64,000 nucleotides of DNA, taken from positions 310,001 through 374,000 of the forward strand of contig NZ_DATBBJ010000073.1 in the NCBI RefSeq assembly GCF_036271055.1, given 5' to 3'. Below are positions 17,488 through 25,377 of the stretch, one piece after another. The translations under genes were made by a program, and so were the position numbers. How positions within the stretch are numbered: the first letter of the stretch is position 1; each line of letters opens with the position of its first letter. This stretch comes from Scandinavium sp036271055 (GTDB lineage: Bacteria > Pseudomonadota > Gammaproteobacteria > Enterobacterales > Enterobacteriaceae). The notes under the pieces were generated by a model. It saw only the letters and a list, made by a program, of their open reading frames with translations, had not been told where the DNA came from and did not search any database.

Positions 17488-18501
17488 ATGACGTACGCAG
17501 TTGAGTTTCAGGACGTCTCGCGTCTGTATGGTGATGTTCGTGCGGTGGATGGCGTGACTATCGCCATCCACGACGGGGAGTTTTTCTCTATGCTGGGGCC
17601 GTCTGGCTCCGGCAAAACGACTTGCCTGCGGCTGATCGCCGGATTCGAACAGCTTTCCGGCGGGGCCATCAAAATCTTCGGTAAAGAGGCAAGTGAGCTG
17701 CCACCGTGGCAGCGTGATGTGAACACCGTGTTCCAGGATTACGCGCTGTTCCCGCATATGTCGATTCTGGATAACGTCGCTTACGGGCTGATGGTGAAAG
17801 GGATTGGCAAAAAAGAGCGTCATGCGATGGCGCAGGAGGCGCTGGAAAAAGTCGCGCTTGGTTTCGTGCATACCCGTAAACCGTCGCAGCTTTCCGGCGG
17901 TCAACGCCAGCGCGTGGCGATTGCCCGGGCGCTGGTCAACCAGCCGCGCGTTCTGCTGCTGGATGAACCGCTGGGCGCGCTGGATCTCAAACTGCGTGAA
18001 CAGATGCAGTTCGAGCTAAAAAAACTGCAACAGGATCTCGGCATTACTTTTATTTTCGTCACCCACGATCAGGGCGAAGCGCTGTCGATGTCAGATCGTG
18101 TGGCGGTGTTTAATAACGGACGCATTGAGCAGGTGGACACGCCGCGCGAGCTGTATCTGCGCCCACGCACGCCATTTGTCGCCAGTTTTGTCGGCACCTC
18201 GAACGTGTTTGATACCGCGCAAACCGAAAAACTGTGCGGCATGACCGGTCAATGGTCGCTGCGACCGGAACACATTCGCCTCGAGGCGGGCGGTGATATT
18301 CAGGTCAACGGCGTGGTGCAGGCGGTGCAGTATCAGGGCGCGGCCACACGCTATGAAATCCGGCTTTCAGGTGGTGAAAAGCTGCTGGTAAGCCAGGGGA
18401 ATTTCAGTGGTGGCATCGTGCCGACCGGGCCAGAGCCAGGGCAAACGGTGCTGGCGTCCTGGTCGCGAGAGGCGATGGTGCCGCTGGACGGAGGGAGGTG
18501 A
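17488..18501 (+). CDS. ydcT: YdcT ABC transporter ATP-binding protein
   Basis: A 337-residue cytosolic ATPase of the polyamine/opine importer class. Walker A is GPSGSGKTT, the signature is LSGGQRQR, Walker B is VLLLDEPLGALD and the H-loop is FVTHDQGEA. The last 90 residues form the TOBE regulatory domain. Length and sequence match K-12 YdcT. It powers the YdcU/YdcV permease pair. The TGA stop is one base from the ydcU ATG. Confidence 0.95.
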   Translation: MTYAVEFQDVSRLYGDVRAVDGVTIAIHDGEFFSMLGPSGSGKTTCLRLIAGFEQLSGGAIKIFGKEASELPPWQRDVNTVFQDYALFPHMSILDNVAYGLMVKGIGKKERHAMAQEALEKVALGFVHTRKPSQLSGGQRQRVAIARALVNQPRVLLLDEPLGALDLKLREQMQFELKKLQQDLGITFIFVTHDQGEALSMSDRVAVFNNGRIEQVDTPRELYLRPRTPFVASFVGTSNVFDTAQTEKLCGMTGQWSLRPEHIRLEAGGDIQVNGVVQAVQYQGAATRYEIRLSGGEKLLVSQGNFSGGIVPTGPEPGQTVLASWSREAMVPLDGGR

Positions 18502-18502
18502 G

Positions 18503-19444
18503 ATGACCATGAGCATTGCACCGCTTCCTTCATCCGGGCGCGTTAGCCGCCTTTCAGGCTTGTTCTGGCGCAAGCCATCGCTGGCGTTATTTTTATTACT
18601 GCTCGGGCCATTGATGTGGTTCGGCGTGGTGTATCTCGGTTCGTTGCTGACGCTGTTATGGCAGGGCTTCTACACCTTCGACGACTTCACCATGTCGGTG
18701 ACGCCAGACCTGACGCTCGCCAATCTGAAAGCCCTGTTTAACCCTGCGAACTACGACATCATCGTGCGCACGCTGGTGATGGCGATTTCGGTGACGATCG
18801 CCAGCGCCATTCTGGCGTTTCCGATGGCGTGGTACATGGCGCGCTACACCCGGGGCAAATGGAAAGCCTTCTTTTACATTGCGGTGATGCTGCCGATGTG
18901 GGCGAGCTACATCGTTAAAGCTTACGCCTGGACATTACTGCTGGCGAAAGACGGCGTGGCGCAATGGTTTCTCGGTCATATGGGGCTTGAAGGACTTCTC
19001 AATGCGTTTCTGCTGATCCCGGCGGTGGGCGGCAATACGCTTTCCACATCTGGTTTAGGACGTTTTCTGGTGTTCGTTTATATCTGGCTGCCATTCATGA
19101 TTTTGCCGATTCAGGCGGCACTGGAGCGCTTACCGCCGTCGTTGTTGCAGGCATCAGCCGATCTGGGCGCTTATCCGCGCCAGACCTTCCGTTACGTGGT
19201 GTTGCCGCTGGCTATTCCAGGCGTGGCGGCAGGGTCGATCTTCACTTTCTCATTAACGCTCGGGGATTTTATCGTGCCGCAGCTGGTGGGGCCGCCGGGC
19301 TATTTCATCGGCAACATGGTGTATGCGCAGCAAGGGGCAATTGGCAACATGCCGATGGCCGCGGCGTTCACGATTGTGCCGATCGTGTTAATCGCACTTT
19401 ATCTGGCGTTCGTGAAACGTCTGGGAGCATTCGATGCACTCTGA
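18503..19444 (+). CDS. ydcU: YdcU ABC transporter permease
   Basis: A 313-residue inner-membrane permease with six predicted helices and the BPD_transp_1 EAA-type loop QASADLGAYPRQTFRYVVLPLAIPG. It matches K-12 YdcU. Start 18503 (MTMSIAPLP) follows a strong GGAGG; a second in-frame ATG two codons later is also possible. An open frame extends 32 codons upstream but lies within ydcT. It overlaps ydcV by 11 bases. Confidence 0.95.
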   Translation: MTMSIAPLPSSGRVSRLSGLFWRKPSLALFLLLLGPLMWFGVVYLGSLLTLLWQGFYTFDDFTMSVTPDLTLANLKALFNPANYDIIVRTLVMAISVTIASAILAFPMAWYMARYTRGKWKAFFYIAVMLPMWASYIVKAYAWTLLLAKDGVAQWFLGHMGLEGLLNAFLLIPAVGGNTLSTSGLGRFLVFVYIWLPFMILPIQAALERLPPSLLQASADLGAYPRQTFRYVVLPLAIPGVAAGSIFTFSLTLGDFIVPQLVGPPGYFIGNMVYAQQGAIGNMPMAAAFTIVPIVLIALYLAFVKRLGAFDAL

Positions 19445-20240
19445 AAGAGCACCGTGGTTCCTGAAACTGGCAGCCTGGGGCGGGGTGATTTTTCTCCATT
19501 TCCCACTGGCCATTATTGCTATCTATGCTTTTAACACCGAAGAGGCGGCATTCAGTTTTCCGCCGAAAGGCCTGACGCTGCACTGGTTCAGCGTGGCGGC
19601 AGGGCGTGGCGATATTCTTGATGCAGTGACGTTGTCACTTCAAATTGCGACACTCGCCACGGTCATTGCATTAGTGCTTGGCACGCTTGCTGCAGCGGCA
19701 CTGTGGCGCAGTGAGTTTTTTGGTAAGAATGCGATTTCATTACTGCTGTTATTGCCGATAGCGTTGCCGGGAATTATCACCGGTCTGGCACTGTTGACGG
19801 CGTTCAAAGCCGTCAATCTTGACCCCGGTTTCTTCACCATCGTGATTGGTCACGCGACATTTTGCGTGGTGGTGGTGTTCAACAACGTGATCGCACGCTT
19901 TCGCCGCACCTCATGGAGCCTGGTGGAAGCATCAATGGATTTGGGGGCGAGCACCTGGCAGACCTTCCGCTATGTTGTGCTGCCGAATCTGAGTTCGGCG
20001 CTGTTGGCGGGCGGGATGCTGGCGTTCGCGCTGTCGTTTGATGAAATTATCGTGACCACTTTTACCGCAGGCCACGAGCGCACGCTGCCGTTATGGTTGC
20101 TGAACCAGTTGGGCAGGCCGCGCGATGTGCCGGTGACTAACGTGGTGGCGTTGCTGGTGATGCTGGTGACAACGATCCCGATTTTGGGTGCCTGGTGGCT
20201 GACCCGCGAGGGCGAAACGGTCGCCGGTAGCGGTAAATAA
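19434..20240 (+). CDS. ydcV: YdcV ABC transporter permease
   Basis: A 268-residue second permease of the importer, beginning MHSERAPWFLKLAAWGGV as in K-12 YdcV (264 residues). The coupling-loop motif EASMDLGASTWQTFRYVVLPN is split by the same helix pattern as in YdcU. With YdcU it forms the membrane channel for the YdcS substrate. The overlap with ydcU and the 22-base gap to patD indicate one transcript. Confidence 0.95.
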   Translation: MHSERAPWFLKLAAWGGVIFLHFPLAIIAIYAFNTEEAAFSFPPKGLTLHWFSVAAGRGDILDAVTLSLQIATLATVIALVLGTLAAAALWRSEFFGKNAISLLLLLPIALPGIITGLALLTAFKAVNLDPGFFTIVIGHATFCVVVVFNNVIARFRRTSWSLVEASMDLGASTWQTFRYVVLPNLSSALLAGGMLAFALSFDEIIVTTFTAGHERTLPLWLLNQLGRPRDVPVTNVVALLVMLVTTIPILGAWWLTREGETVAGSGK

Positions 20241-20262
20241 TTGCAAAAATACGGAGCGGGAT

Positions 20263-21687
20263 ATGCAACATAACTTATTGATTAACGGTGAACTGGTCGC
20301 AGGCGCAGGGGAAAAGCAGCCGGTGTATAACCCGGCGACCGGAGAAGTGATTCTGGAGATTCCTGAAGCGACCGCCGCGCAAGTGGATGCCGCCGTGCAG
20401 GCCGCCGATCGCGCATTTTCCCAATGGGGCCAGACGACGCCAAAAGTACGCGCCGAATGCTTACTAAAACTGGCCGATGTGATCGAGCAAAACGCCGAGG
20501 CATTGGCGAAACTCGAATCACTCAACTGCGGCAAACCGCTGCATTGTGTTATCAACGATGAACTGCCCGCCGTGGTAGACGTGTTCCGTTTCTTTGCGGG
20601 CGCGGCGCGCTGTCTGAACGGACTAGCCGCAGGGGAATATCTGGAAGGGCATACGTCGATGATCCGCCGTGACCCGGTCGGGGTTGTGGCGTCCATTGCG
20701 CCGTGGAACTATCCGCTGATGATGGCGGCATGGAAACTGGCTCCGGCGCTGGCGGCAGGCAACTGCGTGGTGATCAAACCGTCTGAAATCACGCCGCTGA
20801 CAGCGTTGAAACTGGCGGAACTGGCGAAAGATATCTTCCCGTCAGGCGTCATTAACGTGCTGTTCGGGCGCGGTAAAACCGTGGGCGATCCGCTTACCGG
20901 GCATGAAAAAGTGCGCATGGTGTCACTCACAGGCTCGATTGCGACGGGTGAGCACATCATTTCTCACACCGCGCCGTCAATCAAACGCACCCATATGGAA
21001 CTCGGCGGCAAAGCGCCGGTTATTGTCTTCGATGATGCGGATATTGATGCGGTCGTTGAAGGCGTGCGGACGTTTGGCTTCTATAACGCCGGGCAAGACT
21101 GCACAGCGGCTTGCCGCTTATACGTACAGAAGGGCGTGTATAACGCGCTGGTCGAAAAACTCGGTGCGGCAGTCGCTACGCTGAAAATGGGTGCTCCGGA
21201 CGATGAATCGACAGAACTCGGGCCGTTGAGTTCGCAGGCACATCTGGATCGCGTGAGTGCGGCGGTGGAAAAAGCACGTGCTCTTAGTCACATCAAAGTC
21301 GTGACTGGCGGCGAAAAAGCACAGGGCAAAGGCTATCACTTCCAGCCAACCGTGCTGGCAGGCGCTAAACAGGAAGATGACATCGTCCAGCGCGAAGTAT
21401 TTGGCCCAGTGGTCAGCGTCACACAGTTCGACGATGAAGGACAGGTGCTGAGTTGGGCCAACGATTCGCAATACGGTCTGGCATCATCGGTCTGGACTAA
21501 AGACGTTGGTCGCGCCCATCGCATGAGCGCGCGTTTGCAATATGGCTGCACCTGGGTCAACACGCACTTTATGTTAGTCAGCGAAATGCCACACGGCGGC
21601 CAGAAACTTTCCGGTTATGGCAAAGATATGTCGGTGTACGGGCTGGAAGATTACACCGTGGTGCGTCATGTGATGATAAAACACTAA
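20263..21687 (+). CDS. patD: PatD (YdcW) gamma-aminobutyraldehyde dehydrogenase
   Basis: A 474-residue NAD-dependent aldehyde dehydrogenase that oxidises 4-aminobutanal, made from putrescine by PatA, to GABA. The catalytic Cys is in YNAGQDCTAACR, the general-base Glu in MELGGKAPV, and the NAD-binding Rossmann segment includes SLTGSIATGE. It is the final gene of ydcSTUV-patD, so import of a polyamine is coupled to its catabolism. Length and sequence match K-12. Confidence 0.96.
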   Translation: MQHNLLINGELVAGAGEKQPVYNPATGEVILEIPEATAAQVDAAVQAADRAFSQWGQTTPKVRAECLLKLADVIEQNAEALAKLESLNCGKPLHCVINDELPAVVDVFRFFAGAARCLNGLAAGEYLEGHTSMIRRDPVGVVASIAPWNYPLMMAAWKLAPALAAGNCVVIKPSEITPLTALKLAELAKDIFPSGVINVLFGRGKTVGDPLTGHEKVRMVSLTGSIATGEHIISHTAPSIKRTHMELGGKAPVIVFDDADIDAVVEGVRTFGFYNAGQDCTAACRLYVQKGVYNALVEKLGAAVATLKMGAPDDESTELGPLSSQAHLDRVSAAVEKARALSHIKVVTGGEKAQGKGYHFQPTVLAGAKQEDDIVQREVFGPVVSVTQFDDEGQVLSWANDSQYGLASSVWTKDVGRAHRMSARLQYGCTWVNTHFMLVSEMPHGGQKLSGYGKDMSVYGLEDYTVVRHVMIKH

Positions 21688-21697
21688 GGTGTGTTAA

Positions 21698-21725
21698 TTG
21701 CCCGGAGATGTACGCCTCCGGGCAA
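21698..21725. repeat. REP-like palindrome after patD
   Basis: TTGCCCGGAG and CTCCGGGCAA form a perfect ten-base-pair stem with an eight-base loop between the convergent patD and the MBL-fold gene. It lacks a T tract, so termination is less certain than a REP identity. Confidence 0.65.
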
Positions 21726-21729
21726 TCTA

Positions 21730-22572
21730 CTATTCATTAAGGTAAGCGACGCGATAACCCTCTGCATGAGGAACAATATAGGCGAATCCTTCCATCCCAA
21801 AATGCATGCCTGCAACCAGAAGCCTTTCTCTTGAGACTTTCGCCAGAATGTTTTTCCGCGTCACTTCTGCTTGTATGGGATCGATATCGAAAGTGATAGA
21901 TACTTCAGGGTGCGCTGTTTGAACATGTGGATAATGCACAATATCGCCCCAAATCAGCAGACTTTGCCCCTTAGAATTTATGAGAAAACCGGTGTGTCCC
22001 GGTGTATGACCCGGCAGCCAGACAGGACTAATACCGTCGATCACGTCCGAATCATCCAGAAGATGTATTTTGTGTTTGTAGGCTTCAAGTGTGCGGCGGA
22101 CGAGGGTGAAATTTCGCTGAGCGCGCTCGTTGGCTTGCTGCTGTTTATGGTCGTCCAACCAGTGTTCGGCTTCGAGATAATGGAGATAAAGTTCAGCATG
22201 GGGAAAAACGGGTTGCCCATCGCCGTTTAATAAGCCACCAATATGATCCGGGTGTCCGTGGGTCACAAGAATGATATCAATCTCTTCCGGTGTAACGCCG
22301 CTCTCTGCAAGGCTTTTTGATAGCAACCCACCGATATTATTCAGACCACCAGTGCCTGAATCCACCAGAACCGTATACCCATTACCGCGAATCAGATAAC
22401 CATTGATATGAATGTTCCCGAGATCGGTAATTTCTGCGTTGCGCTGAATGTCTTCGGCGAGGGTACTTTCAATACCGTTGAGCAGATCAAGACTGGCGGC
22501 CATGTTGCCGTCGTTTAACGCCGTAACGAGAAATTCACCAACCTGATGTGACGTAAGCCGTGGATGAGCCAT
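21730..22572 (-). CDS. Metallo-beta-lactamase-fold hydrolase
   Basis: A 280-residue MBL-fold enzyme. The zinc motif THGHPDHIGG is at residues 104-113 (H105, H107, D109, H110), followed by a third histidine in LPGHTPGHTGF and an Asp in WGDIVHYP. There is no signal peptide at the chosen start. Start 22572 (MAHPRLTSHQ) follows GGAGA; 23 more codons are open upstream but lack a ribosome binding site. Family members include lactonases, glyoxalase II-like enzymes and alkyl sulfatases; the substrate cannot be fixed, though N-acyl-homoserine lactonases share this motif order. There is no K-12 counterpart at this site. Confidence 0.82.
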   Translation of the reverse strand: MAHPRLTSHQVGEFLVTALNDGNMAASLDLLNGIESTLAEDIQRNAEITDLGNIHINGYLIRGNGYTVLVDSGTGGLNNIGGLLSKSLAESGVTPEEIDIILVTHGHPDHIGGLLNGDGQPVFPHAELYLHYLEAEHWLDDHKQQQANERAQRNFTLVRRTLEAYKHKIHLLDDSDVIDGISPVWLPGHTPGHTGFLINSKGQSLLIWGDIVHYPHVQTAHPEVSITFDIDPIQAEVTRKNILAKVSRERLLVAGMHFGMEGFAYIVPHAEGYRVAYLNE

Positions 22573-22687
22573 TATCTTCTCCTTCTGGGTTTTCGATAGA
22601 TTACCTGTGGAGTAAGTTTCCAGAAACTGAGAATTTTTCACGGTGGGTAAAAGGACATTGTTGAAATCGGTAGTCTTGTTCCGGCAA

Positions 22688-22715
22688 TAAAAAACCGCCG
22701 GAATAAAGGCGGTTT
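22688..22715 (-). terminator. Intrinsic terminator of the upstream lipoprotein gene
   Basis: AAACCGCC pairs with GGCGGTTT over eight bases, and the minus strand continues into TTTATTG. It lies 20 bases after the stop of the lipoprotein at 22735-23160. Confidence 0.75.
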
Positions 22716-22734
22716 AATCGGTCTGACAGACAGG

Positions 22735-23160
22735 TTATTTAGCGTATCCCTGGAAGACATTATCTTTCATTACGGCGACCTTGCCGGTTTTGTAGACAAT
22801 AACCGTGTAGAAACCCTGAGAATACACCGTTGCGTCGGCATTGGTTTCGTCTTGGGCGGCTGGTTTTCCGTCTACGGTGACAATGCCCAAACGGTCTCTT
22901 TTGATGGTGATGCCATCATAATGTTTGGTAAACGCTGACGATTTTTTGGCGTCTTGCGCGTGCTGCGGATATGCCGCCTGCGCATTTTCCAGCGCTTGTT
23001 TTTCGGACGCGCCGAGTATTGCTGTTTGTCGGTTTTGTTCTGCCAGATAGCAGGTATCCCGGCTCACGCCTTTTGCTTCGCAATCAGCCATGCGAGAGGC
23101 CTCGCTGGTACAACCCGCAAGGGCCGCCGTCACTGACATCATCAGCAAAAACTTCTTCAT
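22735..23160 (-). CDS. Small predicted lipoprotein, unknown function
   Basis: A 141-residue protein with the lipobox LAGC after MKKFLLMMSVTAA, so Cys17 is probably lipidated; the next residue is Thr, giving outer-membrane sorting. The mature N-terminus holds two further cysteines in MADCEAKGVSRDTCYLAEQNR, which could form a disulfide. The same Cys pattern occurs in the lipoprotein at 24575-24820, implying common ancestry. The C-terminal part has several beta-strand-like segments. TGAGG precedes the start. I do not recognise the gene. Confidence 0.78.
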   Translation of the reverse strand: MKKFLLMMSVTAALAGCTSEASRMADCEAKGVSRDTCYLAEQNRQTAILGASEKQALENAQAAYPQHAQDAKKSSAFTKHYDGITIKRDRLGIVTVDGKPAAQDETNADATVYSQGFYTVIVYKTGKVAVMKDNVFQGYAK

Positions 23161-23337
23161 ATTAACCTCATCATTACATTTTTATTTTTAGCTACCATCC
23201 CCGGAATGTCCGGGATAAACCTGCGATGACTATCCAGTATAATGAATAAAGGATGATTGATTCATGTCATGAATATATGTGGCAACTGATCGGACAAGTC
23301 TGAACCTGTAGCCGCAAAACAGTAGTAGACCTGATAT

Positions 23338-23366
23338 TTGTAATGCTATTCATTCATGTGTAGAAT
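23338..23366 (+). promoter_or_regulatory. Sigma70-type promoter of the tRNA-like gene
   Basis: TTGTAA at 23338-23343 and TAGAAT at 23361-23366 are separated by exactly 17 bases. The -10 is followed by GCGCC, a GC-rich discriminator typical of stringently controlled stable-RNA promoters. Predicted transcription begins a few bases before the tRNA-like 5' end. Confidence 0.65.
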
Positions 23367-23378
23367 GCGCCACCCAAA

Positions 23379-23456
23379 CCGCCACTAGCTCAGCTGGAAG
23401 AGCAAATGACATTTTATGTTGTAGTGTACGAGGTTCGAGGCCTCGGTGGCGGTCCA
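23379..23456 (+). tRNA. tRNA-like gene, predicted anticodon TTT (Lys), possibly degenerate
   Basis: The acceptor stem CCGCCAC pairs perfectly with GTGGCGG, then T and an encoded CCA. T8-A9 are followed by a D-arm GCTC/GAGC with loop AGCTGGAA (A14, G18, G19 and A21 present). The T-arm is CGAGG/CCTCG with loop TTCGAGG. The anticodon arm is weak: ATGAC with GTTGT contains two G-T pairs and encloses ATTTTAT, placing TTT at 34-36 after T33. One extra base occurs before the anticodon stem and one in the variable loop. A good promoter and a terminator-like hairpin flank it. The acceptor stem is unlike that of E. coli tRNA-Lys, so its identity is uncertain and it may be a pseudo-tRNA. Confidence 0.65.
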
Positions 23457-23467
23457 ATTTCTCATAA

Positions 23468-23488
23468 CTCTGGCTTATGCCGGGGTTT
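23468..23488 (+). terminator. Terminator-like hairpin after the tRNA-like gene
   Basis: CTCTGGC can pair with GCCGGGG (two T-G pairs) around TTAT, followed by TTT. The T tract is short. Confidence 0.45.
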
Positions 23489-23538
23489 CCAGTATCCTGC
23501 TCTTAGCCAACGACTCGTAAACATTTAAGGAGAGAGCG

Positions 23539-23763
23539 ATGTTAGAAGGGTATTTTGATCTCGATAACGCGACAGGTACTGATGCAGCTGAAAACCGCAA
23601 GCGCCTGCTGGCCGTTCAGGCCGCGTTAGAAATTTCTAAAGCGTCGGTATCTGCCTCAACGGCAAACTCAGGTATTCGTAGCCAGATGGATCTGCGTAAC
23701 GTGGCGCAAGAAGTGGCCTCCTTGGCGGACGCCATTCAGGATGCGCTGGAAGGCAGTGCGTAA
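23539..23763 (+). CDS. Small acidic helical protein of unknown function
   Basis: A 74-residue protein with a strong AAGGAG ribosome binding site and its own terminator, so it is very probably real. It starts MLEGYFDLDNATGTDAAENR and is rich in Ala, Asp, Glu and Ser with no cysteine, no signal peptide and no membrane helix; most of it should be alpha-helical. I do not recognise a family. It lies directly after the tRNA-like gene and is apparently transcribed alone. Confidence 0.75.
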   Translation: MLEGYFDLDNATGTDAAENRKRLLAVQAALEISKASVSASTANSGIRSQMDLRNVAQEVASLADAIQDALEGSA

Positions 23764-23781
23764 ATAATCCTTACACCTGCC

Positions 23782-23806
23782 AGCCGCCTTCAGGGCGGCT
23801 TTTTTA
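23782..23806 (+). terminator. Intrinsic terminator after the 74-residue gene
   Basis: AGCCGCC pairs with GGCGGCT around a five-base loop and is followed by T5. Confidence 0.85.
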
Positions 23807-23960
23807 TTTGCGCACCAAATGCTCATCTCATGCAAAAAAGCCAAAACTGTCCATAATTCAGAGTACCTCGTGCCAGCGTTTGCGCTTTACTGTGTCTGGC
23901 CTCCCTGTCATGGAGCGGTGAGAAATCGATACGCAATTTCTTTTCTCTGAACGCCTGATT

Positions 23961-24509
23961 ATGCGGCCTGTTCGTGCCGATGATGCAAGTGATCTCTTTC
24001 GAATCTACGGCGATCCTGCCACCAATACGTTTAATCCTGCCGGGCCATACCCCGATTTGGTGTTTGCCAAAACGCGTCTGGCGCAGTGGCTTGATGGCTG
24101 GCAGTTGCACGGTATTGGTGAAATGGCCATCTACGACAGACAGCAGCCGCAGGAAGTGATTGGCTTCGGTGGTATCAGTGTCCGGCCTCTCGACAATCAG
24201 CTGAACTACAATCTGGGCTACCGTTTTGCGACAACGGCCTGGGGAAAAGGGTTGGCGACGGAATTTTGCCAACGCATGCTGGACTACGCCTTTGATGAGC
24301 GTCAGTTGCAGAAAGTGACCGCGGTGGTGCGTTCGAATCATTTGGCTTCGCAGCGCGTATTGCTGAAAGCCGGGCTGGCGCTACGCGGGCAGGTCGCTGA
24401 TGTCGCCAATGCGATGCCGAGCCTCTTTTACGCGTTGAAGCTTGAAGAGTGGCAGCGCAAGCGTCAGGAGATGTTGCGGCATCACAATTCCGGATTAATC
24501 GGGTTTTGA
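23961..24509 (+). CDS. RimJ/RimL-type GNAT acetyltransferase with unclear start
   Basis: A GNAT-family N-acetyltransferase; the acetyl-CoA-binding region is TTAWGKGLATEFCQ and the C-terminal motif is VRSNHLASQRVLLKAGL. The ATG at 23961 falls inside the usual N-terminal strand: the frame upstream reads FSERLIMRPV, a family hallmark, back to a TGA at 23919. No ATG, GTG or TTG lies between that stop and 23961. An ATC codon at 23925 sits nine bases after GGAG and would give a complete N-terminus. Either a rare start codon is used or the gene has lost its start. The substrate is unknown. Confidence 0.72.
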   Translation: MRPVRADDASDLFRIYGDPATNTFNPAGPYPDLVFAKTRLAQWLDGWQLHGIGEMAIYDRQQPQEVIGFGGISVRPLDNQLNYNLGYRFATTAWGKGLATEFCQRMLDYAFDERQLQKVTAVVRSNHLASQRVLLKAGLALRGQVADVANAMPSLFYALKLEEWQRKRQEMLRHHNSGLIGF

Positions 24510-24574
24510 CAGCATTTAAGGAGATGTGCGAGGATCGTCCGCTTTCCAATCCTGGTCATCTAATTTAAGTTGTC

Positions 24575-24820
24575 ATGAAGAAAATATTTATTTGCGCGTT
24601 TCTCGCGCTGGCTTTTTTGAGTGGTTGCACAAATTCCCCGGCGCATCGCATCGCCGAATGTGAAAAGAAGGGCGGTAATGAGGCGGCCTGTACGGCGGCA
24701 GAATGGGATTACGAGAAAGTGAATCCGTTGCCGCAATACGATCCAAACAACTACGATAACGCAGCGGCATTGCAGGCGGCGTACAACGTGAATGCTGCTA
24801 AGAAAGCCACAACAGAATGA
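24575..24820 (+). CDS. Small predicted lipoprotein related to 22735-23160
   Basis: An 81-residue protein with signal MKKIFICAFLALAF and lipobox LSGC; Cys18 is the predicted lipid site. Thr follows it, suggesting the outer membrane. The mature start, HRIAECEKKGGNEAACTAAEWD, repeats the spacing of Arg, Ala-Asp/Glu-Cys-Glu and Lys-Gly seen in the lipoprotein 1.5 kb upstream. The rest is low in hydrophobic residues, with a proline/asparagine-rich part and Ala-rich tail. Function unknown. It is followed by a terminator. Confidence 0.75.
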   Translation: MKKIFICAFLALAFLSGCTNSPAHRIAECEKKGGNEAACTAAEWDYEKVNPLPQYDPNNYDNAAALQAAYNVNAAKKATTE

Positions 24821-24831
24821 TTTAAAAGCAA

Positions 24832-24856
24832 AAAGCAGCCAACTGGCTGCTTTTTT
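24832..24856. terminator. Bidirectional terminator between two convergent small genes
   Basis: AAAGCAGCC pairs with GGCTGCTTT around AACT. T tracts occur on both strands, so it serves the lipoprotein on the plus strand and the yncL-like gene on the minus strand. Confidence 0.8.
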
Positions 24857-24873
24857 GTCGGGGCAGTGTAATC

Positions 24874-24966
24874 TCAAATCCAGCCAAAGCGGAATGACAG
24901 CAGGCTAATCAGGGCTACGGCAGCAAAGACATTTATCAGAAATACGGTTTTACTGGAAACTTCCAT
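24874..24966 (-). CDS. yncL: YncL-like 30-residue membrane protein
   Basis: A very short gene encoding MEVSSKTVFLINVFAAVALI followed by SLLSFRFGWI, then TGA. It has one hydrophobic helix and a positively charged, aromatic C-terminus. It resembles the E. coli small membrane protein YncL (31 residues; starts MNVSSRTVVLIN as I remember it). AGGA lies seven bases before the ATG, and a terminator stands downstream of its stop. YncL sits in the inner membrane and has no assigned function. The gene is too short for most automated callers. Confidence 0.75.
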   Translation of the reverse strand: MEVSSKTVFLINVFAAVALISLLSFRFGWI

Positions 24967-25147
24967 AACACCATCCTCTGTTTATCGGCCTCTATTGATA
25001 TAGTCGCCCTCCACGCGGTTTGCCATCAGACAAAGTCAGTTTTTACACTCAACTCGTCATACTCGTCTACTTTTTGTAAAAATTTGATGTGCATCAAAAT
25101 AAATGGCATATTGCGCGCGAATTTTTTTGATGCAGATCGGGTTTTTT

Positions 25148-25321
25148 ATGACGCTTTACCAGCACATGCTGATTTTTTACGCCATCATGGCCACCATTAG
25201 CGCCATCATTACGTGGTTCCTGACTAAAGAGAGCAAGCGTATCCGCCTGATTGCTACCGTGCTTATCGGTGCCACCTGGCCGATGAGTTTCCCGGTGGCG
25301 TTGCTGCTGTCGATGTTCTGA
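25148..25321 (+). CDS. ortT: OrtT (YdcX) GhoT-family membrane toxin
   Basis: A 57-residue hydrophobic protein, MTLYQHMLIFYAIMAT at the start and GATWPMSFPVALLLSMF at the end, with two transmembrane helices around a charged KESKRIR turn. Length and ending match E. coli OrtT and the related toxin GhoT, which damage the inner membrane and slow growth. OrtT is described as an orphan toxin without antitoxin; no antitoxin gene is adjacent here either. Start 25148 gives the exact family length, while an upstream ATG at 25103 adds 15 residues not seen in the family. Confidence 0.88.
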   Translation: MTLYQHMLIFYAIMATISAIITWFLTKESKRIRLIATVLIGATWPMSFPVALLLSMF

Positions 25322-25377
25322 ATTCGGACTGGATTCGTCTTTCTTCTGAGTGTACTGTATAAAAATACAGTTGATTG

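Noticed and set aside
23237..23300. TATAAT followed by a 16-codon frame (MIDSCHEYMWQLIGQV)
   Set aside because: The AAAGG directly abuts the ATG, leaving no workable spacing, and the peptide has no recognisable property; chance is likely in this AT-rich gap.
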